64,000 nt of DNA from Schlesneria sphaerica (GCF_044336245.1 NZ_CP172346.1:6510001-6574000), one strand, 5' to 3'; shown: positions 44,501 to 53,385, numbered from the stretch's first letter. A program made the numbers and translations. The notes: generated by a model not told the origin, from the letters alone.

Positions 44501-45126
44501 CGCAGCACCAGTTGATCGTGAAGGGGATGTTTCAGGACAGCATTTTCCAGGGAGTCCTGGTCATGTCGGAGGAGAATTTTCTGAAGCTGTATCCCGAGCA
44601 GAAAGGCTTTCGATACTTCCTGATCGAAGTCCCACCCCAACAGGCGGAAGCGGCTGCGGCGCTCCTCGAAACCGAACTGGCGGAATACGGGTTCGATACG
44701 GAACCCGTGGCTGAACGGCTTGCCCGGTTCCTATCTGTGCAGAATACGTATCTGTCGACGTTTCAGACTCTCGGAGGGTTAGGCCTGTTCCTGGGAACAT
44801 TTGGACTTGCGACAGTCATGTTGCGGAACGTGCTGGAGCGGCAGAAAGAACTGTCGCTTCTGCGTGCCGTGGGCTTCCGCCAGCGCGGTGTCGCGATGCT
44901 TGTGCTCTGGGAGAATGCGTTTATTCTGCTGTGGGGCCTGCTTGCCGGTGCGGGATCCGCACTATTGGCGACCGCCCCGAATCTGGTGAGTCGCGGAGGC
45001 GGGCTGCCCGCAGGTTCCATCTCAATCCTGCTGCTGATCGTGTTTGCAACCGGGATGATGGCGGCGGCCTTCGCTGTCCGATCGGCCATCCGACTACCGA
45101 TCGTTGCAACCTTACGAGGCGAGTAG
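41530..45126 (+). CDS. Large FtsX-like ABC permease (LolE/MacB-type)
   Basis: A 1198-residue membrane protein with a TTG start (GGA about 8-10 bases upstream). The first helix near 21-45 (NLAVMFGVVAGTAVITGALI) is followed by a ~500-residue MacB-type periplasmic domain. Four or more central helices come next (for example FSLFLIIAAMILIGLLFRLG and YLSLKIQPLSLFTGFAIAIG). A second periplasmic domain and a C-terminal FtsX block (FLGTFGLATVMLRNVLERQK, LSLLRAVGFRQRGVAMLVLW) follow. Such proteins work with an ABC ATPase on lipoproteins or lipids. No ATPase gene is adjacent here, so the partner must be elsewhere. Confidence 0.85.
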   Translation: MTQLNSTRFILQTLRHFWRTNLAVMFGVVAGTAVITGALIVGDSVRWSLRQMTLERLGKIDFALTGPRFVRENLADELTKSPASAKDQTADAVGPIAPAIVMRAGLQSKRDDTVRRAGQVNVYGFDDRAWSLVNVEGDRLDPPQGDGIVLNARAAEAVGAKIGDEVTLWIEIPSAVPRDTLLGKKDNDSQEITLKVSAIAPETTGAARLGLLPTQALPLNAFVDLHVLQERLGLEEVKPSRRDPTGKPARVNTLFNQDLTTTGSDPRAHGERLQRSLEQTWTLADLSLRVIDNEQFGGVVLDSEQMILEDKLVEAAETAAAELNLATSPVMVYLANKLWNPSVYVPGKRPGYSMYSAVAGLDVLDLDGTPFSGFEFIGEKPTQWGEGDVILNEFLATDLQAKVGDTIHFTYHTIGSRGELPELERTVTVRGIVAMTGAAIDRTLTPIVKGITDVASLADWDQPFPMDLDAVTPRDDEYWDSYRATPKLFMPLKTAQTLWPSRYGSLTSLRLAPRESVPESERKDATQRTHEQFTEKLLSKIEPVEVGLAFQPLKAIGLAAASGATDFSGLFVGFSLFLIIAAMILIGLLFRLGIEQRVRDLGLLGAVGFSARQVQRQMLLEGSATSLVGGLVGVLVGVWYARLMIYGLTHWWVEAVGTKYLSLKIQPLSLFTGFAIAIGVALLAIWWALRQLKPLSLREQLAGVTEKDIDVVAQRKRAQRVMRRAIICTGLAGLLMACAAVGVLPAPAAFFGIGILLLTASLSFLSSRLQSDEGNGVRGTGSMALGRLGLRNAARQRSRTVMTAGMIATATFLIITVAAFRRDPTNELPVKSSGNGGYTLVAESSSPLLYDINTPEGRQKLQLNPPESSPGASALAAMHVVPFRVKPGEDASCLNLYQTKVPTILGVPQSMIDEGRFAFAMGSWSALNESLAPSTVPVSAESSPKGEETGATVRNGLSVPNIPVLGDLNTLMFSLHKGMGAAIAVPDEDHPQHQLIVKGMFQDSIFQGVLVMSEENFLKLYPEQKGFRYFLIEVPPQQAEAAAALLETELAEYGFDTEPVAERLARFLSVQNTYLSTFQTLGGLGLFLGTFGLATVMLRNVLERQKELSLLRAVGFRQRGVAMLVLWENAFILLWGLLAGAGSALLATAPNLVSRGGGLPAGSISILLLIVFATGMMAAAFAVRSAIRLPIVATLRGE

Positions 45127-45188
45127 GAGTCGGGAAACAGGAAAGCGGTGATTGGGGCACGCTGATCCCCGAGGCAGCGCAGGACGAG

Positions 45189-46520
45189 TCAGCTTGCCGC
45201 CGCTTCGGCCAACCATTCGACGAATTGAGGATGCCCGGTCAGCCGTTTTGACAGCGAAGGATCCGCAAAGATGCGGACTCGTTTGACGTAGTCATCGAAC
45301 TGAGTACGGGCGAGCGCATTGACGACCGGCGAGACATGGCTGAGCGGGTAATACTTCCGCTCCTTGGGGTAGTAAATATCGACTTTAAATTCGACTTCCT
45401 TGTGGATCGGAGGTGCGTCGATCAGGACTGCGACGGGCCCGATGTTGCAGGACAGTTCGTGTGCCACACGTTCGGACAACCGTTCCGTCATGCGCTGCAG
45501 ATCCGCGTAGGGACGTCCGGCAATCTGGCGGTAAAGTTCAGGTGTCTGATAGAGACTCAACTCCAGGACTCGCTTGTAGAGCCGGCGTTTGGAGCCAAAC
45601 AGCCCTTCCAGCAAGGGAGCGACGTCCGTTCCGGCCCCGGCTTCACGAAGTTGCCGGATTACATCGAACTCACTCTGCTGGAACAGGACCGGTAGGTCGA
45701 GCGACTTGTGGAGTTCAAAGAAACTACGGGCAAACATACACGTGGACGAACGGACTGCATGGTGCCAGTAGACTTCGCTGAACATCACATAGCGAGCAAA
45801 GACCATCAATTCCGCAGCGGTCTTCCCCTTGGAACTGATGGCGAGACCATCCCCGGCCTCGTTGACCAGCAGCGATTGAATGAGCCTTGCTCGGTCGAAA
45901 TTGCGTCCATATGGGACGCCCGAATGAAGGCTGTCTCGTTCGAGGTAGTCCATCTTGTCGATGTCGATCGGTCCCGACAGAATCGACCGGGTCAGGCTGA
46001 GTGACGGAGACTGAGTCTTCGCAACCAGGACGTCCAGCACCTCTTCGGCTGTAATTCCCCATTCCGATCGGAGGACGGCACCCAGTTCTCGATCCGGTGA
46101 GAGAAACTCGGCGGCGAACTGTTCGTGAGGGGGAAGATCGACGAGTCCCATATCTTCGATGGGATGGCAGAAAGGCCAGTGACCCAGGTCGTGCAGCAAA
46201 GCGGCGACGATCAGAACTTCTGCCTGATGCGGAGAAACCGCCGCCGCGAATCGTTCGTCTTTGCCCAGCTGCCACAAAAACTTGAGTGCATTGTGAAAGA
46301 CACCCAGCGCATGTTCAAACCGGCTATGGGTTGCACCGGGATAGATGCGGGACGCCAGCCCGAGCTGAGAGATGTGGCGCAATCGCTGAAATTCGGCCGT
46401 GTCGACGATCGAACGGACTCGCGGGGTGAACGGGACATCCAGTTGATGCGGAATTCGGACGAGTGGGCCACCCGCTTGCAGATCGAACAGTTCAGGAATC
46501 GAGCGATACGGATGCGACAT
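45189..46520 (-). CDS. HD-domain phosphohydrolase (dNTPase-like)
   Basis: A 443-residue HD protein. The metal-binding motifs lie in the first third: an SRFEHALGVFHNALKFLWQL segment, then ALLHDLGHWPFCHPIEDMG. A later Asp (SGPIDIDKMDYLERDSLHSG) completes the site. This arrangement resembles the SAMHD1/dGTPase-like HD family that hydrolyses nucleotides, but the substrate cannot be told. The gene converges with the FtsX-like permease (stops 62 bases apart). Confidence 0.88.
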   Translation of the reverse strand: MSHPYRSIPELFDLQAGGPLVRIPHQLDVPFTPRVRSIVDTAEFQRLRHISQLGLASRIYPGATHSRFEHALGVFHNALKFLWQLGKDERFAAAVSPHQAEVLIVAALLHDLGHWPFCHPIEDMGLVDLPPHEQFAAEFLSPDRELGAVLRSEWGITAEEVLDVLVAKTQSPSLSLTRSILSGPIDIDKMDYLERDSLHSGVPYGRNFDRARLIQSLLVNEAGDGLAISSKGKTAAELMVFARYVMFSEVYWHHAVRSSTCMFARSFFELHKSLDLPVLFQQSEFDVIRQLREAGAGTDVAPLLEGLFGSKRRLYKRVLELSLYQTPELYRQIAGRPYADLQRMTERLSERVAHELSCNIGPVAVLIDAPPIHKEVEFKVDIYYPKERKYYPLSHVSPVVNALARTQFDDYVKRVRIFADPSLSKRLTGHPQFVEWLAEAAAS

Positions 46521-46639
46521 CGTGAGGACGTGCGCCTTTCAGGATTGCATGATGAGGGAGTCGGTCCGCCGTTGTTTTACCGAATCTCCAGTCGATTTGA
46601 GAGGTATGGGAACACGGAACCAAAGATCCGCCGCCGATC

Positions 46640-46990
46640 TCAGGTCGACCGGACGCGATAACCGATCTGCGTCAGCGTTTTCAGGGCACGTTCTGTCTGG
46701 TCTCCCTGAAGTTCGATCACATCGCCGTCGATGGTTCCCCCTGCACCGCAGGCATTTTTCAACTGCGTTAGCAGCTTTGGCAGATCATTCTCCTTTGCGG
46801 GAAGTCCTTTGATCAGCGTGACCAGTTTTCCCTTCTTGCGCTTCTCGGTGGAGAGCCGGGCGGTCTGCTTACCGGGATCAGTCCAGCCTGGGGCGATTTC
46901 GACAGGTGGACACTGGCATTCGGTCTCTGGGCGATCACAGCGTTCACAATGGAGCGGGCGATCGAAAATCGTTCCTGTGAGAAGTCCCAT
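46640..46990 (-). CDS. yciH: SUI1/eIF1-like translation factor (YciH family)
   Basis: A 116-residue protein. The N-terminus carries a CERCDRPETECQCPP cysteine block. The C-terminal ~75 residues form the SUI1 fold (VTLIKGLPAKENDLPKLLTQ, then NACGAGGTIDGDVIELQGDQ). The bacterial YciH family is related to eukaryotic eIF1 and is thought to affect start-codon choice. It follows fumC on the same strand by 200 bases, with a strong hairpin between, so it probably has its own transcript. Confidence 0.9.
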   Translation of the reverse strand: MGLLTGTIFDRPLHCERCDRPETECQCPPVEIAPGWTDPGKQTARLSTEKRKKGKLVTLIKGLPAKENDLPKLLTQLKNACGAGGTIDGDVIELQGDQTERALKTLTQIGYRVRST

Positions 46991-47081
46991 GGATTCAATC
47001 CAGCCAAAAGCGACGGGGGTGGACGACGATTGTTGCGAGTCTGCAGTCCGCGAATCGGATGCCTGAGGACTCGCTGGAAGC

Positions 47082-47122
47082 AGAAGTCGGCCTTCTGTCT
47101 GACGGACAAAAGGCCGACTTCT
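47082..47122 (-). terminator. 13-bp hairpin downstream of fumC
   Basis: AGAAGTCGGCCTT (47082-47094) and AAGGCCGACTTCT (47110-47122) pair perfectly, and the loop also holds TGTC/GACA. It lies 70 bases past the fumC stop. It has no U-run, but the stem is strong enough to stop transcription or protect the 3' end. Confidence 0.6.
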
Positions 47123-47191
47123 CCAAAGTCAGCAGTGGCTCCACCAGTGAATCCGCTCGGGACAAACGGGGAGCAGTGATACCACGGGAAG

Positions 47192-48616
47192 TTATGCTTG
47201 CGGCTCAGTCATGCTCCACGGGTCGAGCGCCTTTGTCAGTTGGTCGTCTGGCAGAATATTCTGTTCACGACACAACTGGCGGATGGTCTTACCGCTCTTG
47301 AATGCTTCCTTCGCAAGGGCAGCGGCCTTTTCGTAGCCAATGTAGGGGTTCAAACTGGTGACCATGGCAAGGCTCTTTTCGACGCTTGCTTCGCAGGCTT
47401 CTGTGTTGGCTTCCATGTCCACCGCACACAGGTCGACGAATGCGGTGGTTCCCTGAGCGAGCAGCGCCACCGATTCCAGGGTTGCATGCCCCATGATGGG
47501 CATCATGATGTTCAACTGGAACTGGCCGCCAGTCGCACCGCTGAAAGCCACCGTCTGGTCGTTGCCGATGACGCGGGCAGCAACCTGCATCAGGCTCTCG
47601 CACATGACTGGATTCACCTTCCCCGGCATAATCGAACTGCCGGGCTGGCGGTCGGGCAGCATCACTTCGTAAAAGCCGCAACGAGGTCCCGATCCCAGCC
47701 AACGAATGTTGTTGGAGACGTTAAACAGGGTCGTGGCGATGGTGCGCAACTGTCCATGGCATTCGACCAGACCATCACGCTGGGCGTTTCCTTCAAAGTG
47801 ATTGACCGCTTCGATGAACTCGATGCCCGTCTCTTTCGCGAGCGCAGCGCAGGTGAGTCGAGAAAAATCGGGGTGGGTATTAATTCCCGTTCCGACTGCC
47901 GTTCCCCCGACGGGAAGTTCCAGCACAGCCTGCAGTGCCTGCTTTGCTCGTCCAACACTCAACTGCAACTGGCGGGCAAAGCCCCCGAATTCCTGACCAA
48001 GTCGGAGTGGCGTTGCGTCGGCGAGGTGGGTTCGGCCGATCTTGATGATCTTGTCCCACTGAGCGGCCTTGTCACTGAGGACAGTGGCAAATCGTTCCAG
48101 GGCGGGAATCAGTCGCTGATGAATGGCGATCCCCACGGCAACGTGGATTGCTGTCGGGAAGGTGTCGTTGGTGCTCTGTCCCATGTTGACGTGATCGTTG
48201 GGATGAATCGGCTTCTTCATTTCGAAGCGATTCCCCTTCATGATTTCGATGGCACGGTTCGAAATCACTTCGTTGATATTCATGTTGCTGGACGTTCCCG
48301 ATCCCGTCTGAAAGACGTCGATGGGGAATTCCGCGTCGAACTTTCCGGCAACGACTTCCTTGGCGGCCGTCAGCATGGCGTCGACTTGTTCGGCGGTAAG
48401 CGGGTTCTTTCCCGTACCGGTGAGTTTGCCCAGATCGCGATTGGCGACTCCGGCAGCCCACTTGACCAGTCCCATGGCACGGATCATTTCGGACCTCAGC
48501 GTCCAGCCGGACACGGGGAAGTTTTCAACCGCGCGTTGTGTTTGTGCGCCGTAATAGGCCTTCGCTGGGACCTGGACATCACCCATCGAATCGTGTTCGG
48601 TACGAAATTCACTCAT
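47192..48616 (-). CDS. fumC: Fumarate hydratase, class II
   Basis: A 474-residue FumC. I chose the ATG at 48616 because it gives MSEFRTEHDSMGDVQVPAKA, a typical start, while the frame upstream to 48688 is not fumarase-like. The HATLES/GSSIMPGKVNPV signature (fumarate lyase family) is present near residue 315-325, and TGSGTSSNMNINEVISNRA holds active-site residues near 98-120. It interconverts fumarate and malate in the TCA cycle. Unlike class I, it needs no iron-sulfur cluster. It appears as a single-gene unit. Confidence 0.96.
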   Translation of the reverse strand: MSEFRTEHDSMGDVQVPAKAYYGAQTQRAVENFPVSGWTLRSEMIRAMGLVKWAAGVANRDLGKLTGTGKNPLTAEQVDAMLTAAKEVVAGKFDAEFPIDVFQTGSGTSSNMNINEVISNRAIEIMKGNRFEMKKPIHPNDHVNMGQSTNDTFPTAIHVAVGIAIHQRLIPALERFATVLSDKAAQWDKIIKIGRTHLADATPLRLGQEFGGFARQLQLSVGRAKQALQAVLELPVGGTAVGTGINTHPDFSRLTCAALAKETGIEFIEAVNHFEGNAQRDGLVECHGQLRTIATTLFNVSNNIRWLGSGPRCGFYEVMLPDRQPGSSIMPGKVNPVMCESLMQVAARVIGNDQTVAFSGATGGQFQLNIMMPIMGHATLESVALLAQGTTAFVDLCAVDMEANTEACEASVEKSLAMVTSLNPYIGYEKAAALAKEAFKSGKTIRQLCREQNILPDDQLTKALDPWSMTEPQA

Positions 48617-48849
48617 CAGAATTCGGCTCGGCTTTTGGAAACGTGACAAAATTAGGAGATCACAACCGCTGCGGGAGCGGGCGTACAACTTCCACTATAG
48701 CGTCCCCGACGTGTCATTTGGAGTTCACGCATTCCGAGCGAGGGGAGGTTCTCGAGACGACCCCGGATTGTTCCCGAATGCGGCGAAATCCACAGGATGG
48801 GAGTCGGGAACTCACGATGGCGATATCGGGCGGCGGAACAGATGCTGAG

Positions 48850-50619
48850 TTATTCCTGCTCAGCATCACTGGCTTTTGCGTTGGTCGCCGATCGCGGGGG
48901 CTGGTCGTCCGGGGTGACTCGGAGATACATAAGCGACTGACGAAGAATTTTAGCGGCGGCGGGTGCGGCGACTTTGCCTCCGAACGTCTCACCGCCCACC
49001 GAGGATTGATTGACCACGACCAGGATCAGCAGCCGGGGTGACTCGACGGGGGCCCCACAGACGAACGAGCTAATGTACTTCTCGTGCAGGTAGCCCCCCT
49101 CTGGTGACAGCGATTGGGCCGTGCCTGTCTTTCCGAACACGCGATAGCCGGGGATCTGTGCCTTTTTACCCGTGCCTCTGGTCACCACCTCCTGCATGGG
49201 CTGCTGAATCACCCAGCGTGCCGTTTCGCTCGAGACGGTGGTTGATTCGATGTGCGTAACTGCGGAGATCGAATCCTGATCCTCGACGAGGACAATGCGA
49301 GGGCGAATTAACGTGCCGCCATTGGCGAGAGCCGAATGGGCCGTAATCAATTGCAGCGGGGTTGTGGCGAGCTCATGTCCCATCGGAATCGATCCAGTGG
49401 AATAGGTCGTCCATTCGTTCAAAGGACGAAGAATCCCGGGCAACTCGCCAGGAAGTTCGATCCCCGTTTTGCGGCCAAAACCAAAGATTCTCGCCGCATC
49501 GTAGAGGCGTTCGTTGCCCATCTGCTCACCGATCTTGGCCATCCCGATATTGCTCGATTTGACCAGGACATCCGTCAGACTCAGTGGACCGTACCGATGA
49601 TGGTCGTGTAGCACGCGCCGCCCCATCCGGTACTGACCGTTCTCGCAATGGAAGGTGTCTTGGGTCTGGATGATTCCTTCATGCAGGCCATAGCTGACGA
49701 TCATCGGTTTGAATGTCGAACCCGGTTCGTAGATGTCAGCGATGACGCGGTTCTTCCACGATTCGGGGGATGCCTTTTCCGGGCGGTTCGGATCAAACGT
49801 GGGACGATTCGCCATGGCGAGGACATCCCCGTTGCGGGGATCCATCACCACGGCACTGCAGCTTTCGGGTTGCCATTCCTCCATGACGCGGTCGAGTTCG
49901 CGTTCGGCATAGAGCTGAATTACTGCGTCCAGAGTTAGTCTTACGACGCGGCCAGGCACGGCCGGTACGTCTTCGTTTTCGTCATTGAGGATCTCAATCA
50001 CATGCCCGCGAGAATCTCGAGCCATCTGACGTCGGCCATGCTTTCCACACAGGATGGCGTCGAATCGCTCTTCAATTCCTCCACGTCCCACACCATCGAT
50101 ATCTCGCAACCCGAGCACCTGAGCGGCGAGGTCACCCTGGGGATACTCTCGCCGATACTCTTCGCGAAATCCCCATGTCGTCGCCGGCAACTTCAGCGCT
50201 CTCACGGCCTCGACTTCCGACTCAGTCAGGCGTCTTTTCACCCACAGAAACTGACGTTTGTCGTTCGACCGAATCTTGTCACGCAGATTTTCCGCATCGA
50301 CTCCGATGACTTCAGCAAGCGCCGATGCGAACGCTTCGGGTTGAGTGATTCTCGCCGGGACGACGTACAGGCTGCGAGTCGTGAGCGTGGTTGCCAGCAG
50401 CCTTCCGTGTCGGTCAACGATATCAGCCGGTCGGACCCGAGTCTCTTCCCAGAATTCCCGCTGCTGTTCGGCCTTTTTGGCGAACTGGTCTTGTTGCCAC
50501 CACTGAATCTGGATCAATCGAGCTGCCAGGACCAGCCAGCCGAGACCGAGCAGCGTCACGACCAGGCGTGCCCGGCCCAGTGATGGAGTGCCGTCTTGAT
50601 TGCAGGAAGCGCTTTCCAT
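48850..50619 (-). CDS. ftsI: Peptidoglycan transpeptidase FtsI / PBP2-like
   Basis: A 589-residue class B penicillin-binding protein. One N-terminal membrane helix (VVTLLGLGWLVLAARLIQIQ) is followed by a dimerisation domain. The transpeptidase domain has the active-site S301 in STFK, SSN at 355-357, and KTG at 497-499. It cross-links peptidoglycan. It is last in the rsmH-LysM-ftsL-like-ftsI run on the minus strand. It begins one base after the ftsL-like stop. No MurE gene follows as it does in most dcw clusters. Confidence 0.93.
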   Translation of the reverse strand: MESASCNQDGTPSLGRARLVVTLLGLGWLVLAARLIQIQWWQQDQFAKKAEQQREFWEETRVRPADIVDRHGRLLATTLTTRSLYVVPARITQPEAFASALAEVIGVDAENLRDKIRSNDKRQFLWVKRRLTESEVEAVRALKLPATTWGFREEYRREYPQGDLAAQVLGLRDIDGVGRGGIEERFDAILCGKHGRRQMARDSRGHVIEILNDENEDVPAVPGRVVRLTLDAVIQLYAERELDRVMEEWQPESCSAVVMDPRNGDVLAMANRPTFDPNRPEKASPESWKNRVIADIYEPGSTFKPMIVSYGLHEGIIQTQDTFHCENGQYRMGRRVLHDHHRYGPLSLTDVLVKSSNIGMAKIGEQMGNERLYDAARIFGFGRKTGIELPGELPGILRPLNEWTTYSTGSIPMGHELATTPLQLITAHSALANGGTLIRPRIVLVEDQDSISAVTHIESTTVSSETARWVIQQPMQEVVTRGTGKKAQIPGYRVFGKTGTAQSLSPEGGYLHEKYISSFVCGAPVESPRLLILVVVNQSSVGGETFGGKVAAPAAAKILRQSLMYLRVTPDDQPPRSATNAKASDAEQE

Positions 50620-50620
50620 A

Positions 50621-50965
50621 TCAGCCCGCCGTTTCCGCGGCGCGGTCCCACTGCATCAATGGGGCGCGGCGCTGATCCGAACGTTGTGGCCGGGCAGGAC
50701 GTTCCAGGGGGAGTTCCCCACGTTCGAGTGGTCCCAGCAGACGCTCGGGTGTCCCCAGTCGCTGGGCTTCCAATCGCAGGCGAACATGGGCATCCAGCAG
50801 GGCCTCCATGCGGAATTGCTGGTGACTGAGGGCCCGTTTCAGTTGCAGAATTTCCTTTTCGAGCGCCGTTCCAATCAGCGCAATCAGGACAATCAGGCAA
50901 AGAGCGAAACCAAAGCGGAAGAACATCGGACGATCCGTAGTGGGGAACTGGCCGAGTGGTCTCAC
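50621..50965 (-). CDS. FtsL-like small membrane protein
   Basis: A 114-residue bitopic protein with a GTG start at 50965 or an ATG at 50926. There is one membrane helix (FFRFGFALCLIVLIALIGTA) and then an extended helical coiled-coil stretch (EKEILQLKRALSHQQFRMEALLDAHVRL). Size, order and position just before ftsI match FtsL, which stabilises the septal synthase complex. FtsL sequences diverge strongly, so this rests on architecture and place. The C-terminal 40 residues are Pro/Arg-rich. Confidence 0.6.
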   Translation of the reverse strand: MRPLGQFPTTDRPMFFRFGFALCLIVLIALIGTALEKEILQLKRALSHQQFRMEALLDAHVRLRLEAQRLGTPERLLGPLERGELPLERPARPQRSDQRRAPLMQWDRAAETAG

Positions 50966-50967
50966 CC

Positions 50968-52320
50968 CTATCGGTATTCGCGAGTGGCCCCCACCACCTG
51001 GACTCGGCTTGCGTCAGCGGGTAATCGCAAAACGGTGCCGATTTTGAGTTCATTACCGTCTTGGAGAACGTTGCGGTTCATTTCAAGAATCTGGACCCAC
51101 CGCGAGGAACGTCCCAGATGCGATTTGGCAATGTCCGACAGCGTATCCTGATCGGCGATGCGATACATCGGCTGACCGTCGCTGGAAATGAAGAAGCCTG
51201 CAGGATTCGCTTCCTCGGTATTGCGGGGGCGGGAGGTGGTCGTGCCGGGAGCCGACTCGGGCGCCGCAGGCTTGGGGATGACGTCGGAATACAACTGCTC
51301 CAGCACCGAGGCATCAGGAGTTTCGATAGTCGTTCCCGGTCTCATTCTTTTCGGATCAGAGATCACCTGTTGATTGTGACGAGCGAGGGCCATGTAGAAC
51401 CGGCCTTCCCCGTAGCGTTTACGGGAGATCACCCAGAAGTTGTCATTGGGCTCGATCACATAGGTCGACCCTCGTGCCGTCGATACCGTCCGACTTGGCT
51501 CGGGTGAGAAAGGCGTTTCATCAATCGCAACGGGGGCTGGACGACGTTCGCTTCCCGGGGGGGGCTGAAGCTCGGTGTCATACTCGCTCGTTTGATAGAC
51601 TTGGCGATTTCGAGTTGGCGCAAGCGCCGGGGTGGTCTCGACCGGTTCCAGGTCCATCGCGCTTTCGGATGACGGGTCTTCATCGAATGATGGTTCGTCG
51701 ACTTCTGACGTTTCCTCGTCCGCAGGGGGCATTACAAGCGGCCGAGGTTCTCGCTGGGGCTCGTCCTCCTCTGCGGAATCGTCCTCTGTCGGTTCGGTCT
51801 GCTCATCGAGATCGAATGGGTCCGGTGCTGGTATCTGAGCGGCTGCGGGAATCACTTTTGGAGTTTCAACCACCGTCGTGGCTTCAGCGAAATCTTCATC
51901 AAACGAGACGGTGTGGTTCTGCGGGGTTGACGCCTTGCGAACGGATGTCCGTTGCTGAGGTGAATCGAACTCCACTTCGTCCGATTCGTCCGACGGGAGT
52001 TTTGGAGGTGAATTCTTCCATTGAGTCGCCTTGAACTCGGACCCTCGTTCTTCCTTCATCCGGGGTGCCGTTTTCACTTCATCCCGAGCCAGAAGTTGCG
52101 AAACCGAGGGACGTTCCGTTCTCCGAAGTTCGCTCTGTTCCAGGTGACTCAGTTCTTCCTCGTCGGAAGCTTCCGGGACTTCCCGGGCCGATCGATCTTT
52201 CGGCGAATCCTGGACCGCCAGGCCCTCGAGGGGCCGGTGGATTCGCTGGTAGATCAGAAATCCGAACACGCCGACCAGCAGGGCGACCATCATCAGGCCG
52301 ACTTTGGTTTCGCGTGTCAT
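50968..52320 (-). CDS. Membrane-anchored LysM protein in the division cluster
   Basis: A 450-residue protein. The N-terminal helix (VGLMMVALLVGVFGFLIYQR) anchors it. A ~230-residue acidic disordered linker is rich in Glu, Asp, Ser and Pro. Two LysM-like repeats follow: STYVIEPNDNFWVISRKRYG with ALARHNQQVI, and MYRIADQDTLSDIAKSHLGR with ILEMNRNV. LysM domains bind peptidoglycan. It sits between rsmH and the ftsL-like gene, so it may be a division-site cell-wall tether, which is inference. Confidence 0.8.
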   Translation of the reverse strand: MTRETKVGLMMVALLVGVFGFLIYQRIHRPLEGLAVQDSPKDRSAREVPEASDEEELSHLEQSELRRTERPSVSQLLARDEVKTAPRMKEERGSEFKATQWKNSPPKLPSDESDEVEFDSPQQRTSVRKASTPQNHTVSFDEDFAEATTVVETPKVIPAAAQIPAPDPFDLDEQTEPTEDDSAEEDEPQREPRPLVMPPADEETSEVDEPSFDEDPSSESAMDLEPVETTPALAPTRNRQVYQTSEYDTELQPPPGSERRPAPVAIDETPFSPEPSRTVSTARGSTYVIEPNDNFWVISRKRYGEGRFYMALARHNQQVISDPKRMRPGTTIETPDASVLEQLYSDVIPKPAAPESAPGTTTSRPRNTEEANPAGFFISSDGQPMYRIADQDTLSDIAKSHLGRSSRWVQILEMNRNVLQDGNELKIGTVLRLPADASRVQVVGATREYR

Positions 52321-52473
52321 AGTGAGGTTCCTTCCTCGAAAGACTTGTTTGGACTGTTGGCTGAAAACGTTCTCGAACCGATGGTCTGGCGGATAGGTAC
52401 TGCTTTATCTTCGATGGCCTGGGGCCGGCAAGTGACGGTACCAGGTTTCACGGATCCCTGATGAGTCACCTCA

Positions 52474-53385
52474 TCACGCTTTTTTCATTGCGACTCGCAG
52501 CTTGGCTGAACGACATCGGGGATTAAAACGCTGTTCCTGCGGCGATGCGACAATCGGTTTGGATGTGAGATTGTCCCATCGCTGCTTCTGACGAAATTCA
52601 TTTTTAACGATGCGGTCTTCGAGAGAATGAAACGTGATGACGGCGAGCAGGCCACTGACCTTTAAGGACTGGAAGCAACTCGATGCAATCCCTTGCTGGA
52701 CATGATCGAGCTCGTGATTGACAGCGATGCGCAGGGCCTGAAAAACGCGTGTGGCCGGATTCTTGTCACTGGGGCCCTGGCGACGAATCGAAGGACATTC
52801 CGAAACCGCAGTAGTGAGATCCAAACCTGTACGAAGAGGGCGAGTGGACCGCAATTTCACAAGGTATTCCGCGAGCGGCCGGGCTAATGGCTCTTCACCG
52901 TATTCACGAAAGATCTCTTCCAGTTGCTCAGCGCTCCCTTGGGCCAGCAGGTCCGCAGCGCTTTGTCCGGTGGAAATGTCGAATCGCAAATCAAGAGGGC
53001 CGTCACTACTGAAGCCGAATCCGCGCGATCGATCAGAAAGCTGATCCGATGACAGCCCGAGGTCCAAGAGGATGCGATCAACGGCGTCGATTTTTAGTTC
53101 GGCAAGGATCGCAGGGAGTTTGACATAACTCGCGTGGTGCAGCGACACGTTTTCGCCAGCGACCCGCTTCGCGGCGTGTGCCAGCATCATCGGATCGCGA
53201 TCCAGTCCAATGAGTCGACCCTGCGGGCCAATCGCTTTGAGAATCTCGCTACTGTGGCCACCTGCACCCGCAGTTCCATCCACAACCACCATTCCGGGAG
53301 CCAGTCTGAGGTGTGCGAGCACTTCACGAACCATGACGGGGACGTGAACGGCTTGCGATTCATGACTGGGCGAATGAGGCTCCAT
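52474..53385 (-). CDS. rsmH: 16S rRNA (cytosine-1402-N4)-methyltransferase
   Basis: A 303-residue RsmH (MraW). I chose the ATG at 53385 (MEPHSPSHESQAVHVPVMVR). The SAM-binding motif is VVDGTAGAGGHSSEIL near 38-54, and DLGLSSDQLSDRSRGFGFS and SDGPLDLRFD are classic RsmH signatures. It methylates C1402 in the ribosomal decoding centre. In most bacteria it heads the dcw cluster, as here, but no mraZ is visible upstream. Confidence 0.95.
   Translation of the reverse strand: MEPHSPSHESQAVHVPVMVREVLAHLRLAPGMVVVDGTAGAGGHSSEILKAIGPQGRLIGLDRDPMMLAHAAKRVAGENVSLHHASYVKLPAILAELKIDAVDRILLDLGLSSDQLSDRSRGFGFSSDGPLDLRFDISTGQSAADLLAQGSAEQLEEIFREYGEEPLARPLAEYLVKLRSTRPLRTGLDLTTAVSECPSIRRQGPSDKNPATRVFQALRIAVNHELDHVQQGIASSCFQSLKVSGLLAVITFHSLEDRIVKNEFRQKQRWDNLTSKPIVASPQEQRFNPRCRSAKLRVAMKKA

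Noticed and set aside
47198..48646. A 482-codon open frame on the plus strand opposite fumC
   Set aside because: It mirrors the coding strand of a clear fumarase and has no recognisable domain or ribosome site. High-GC antisense frames of this kind are common.
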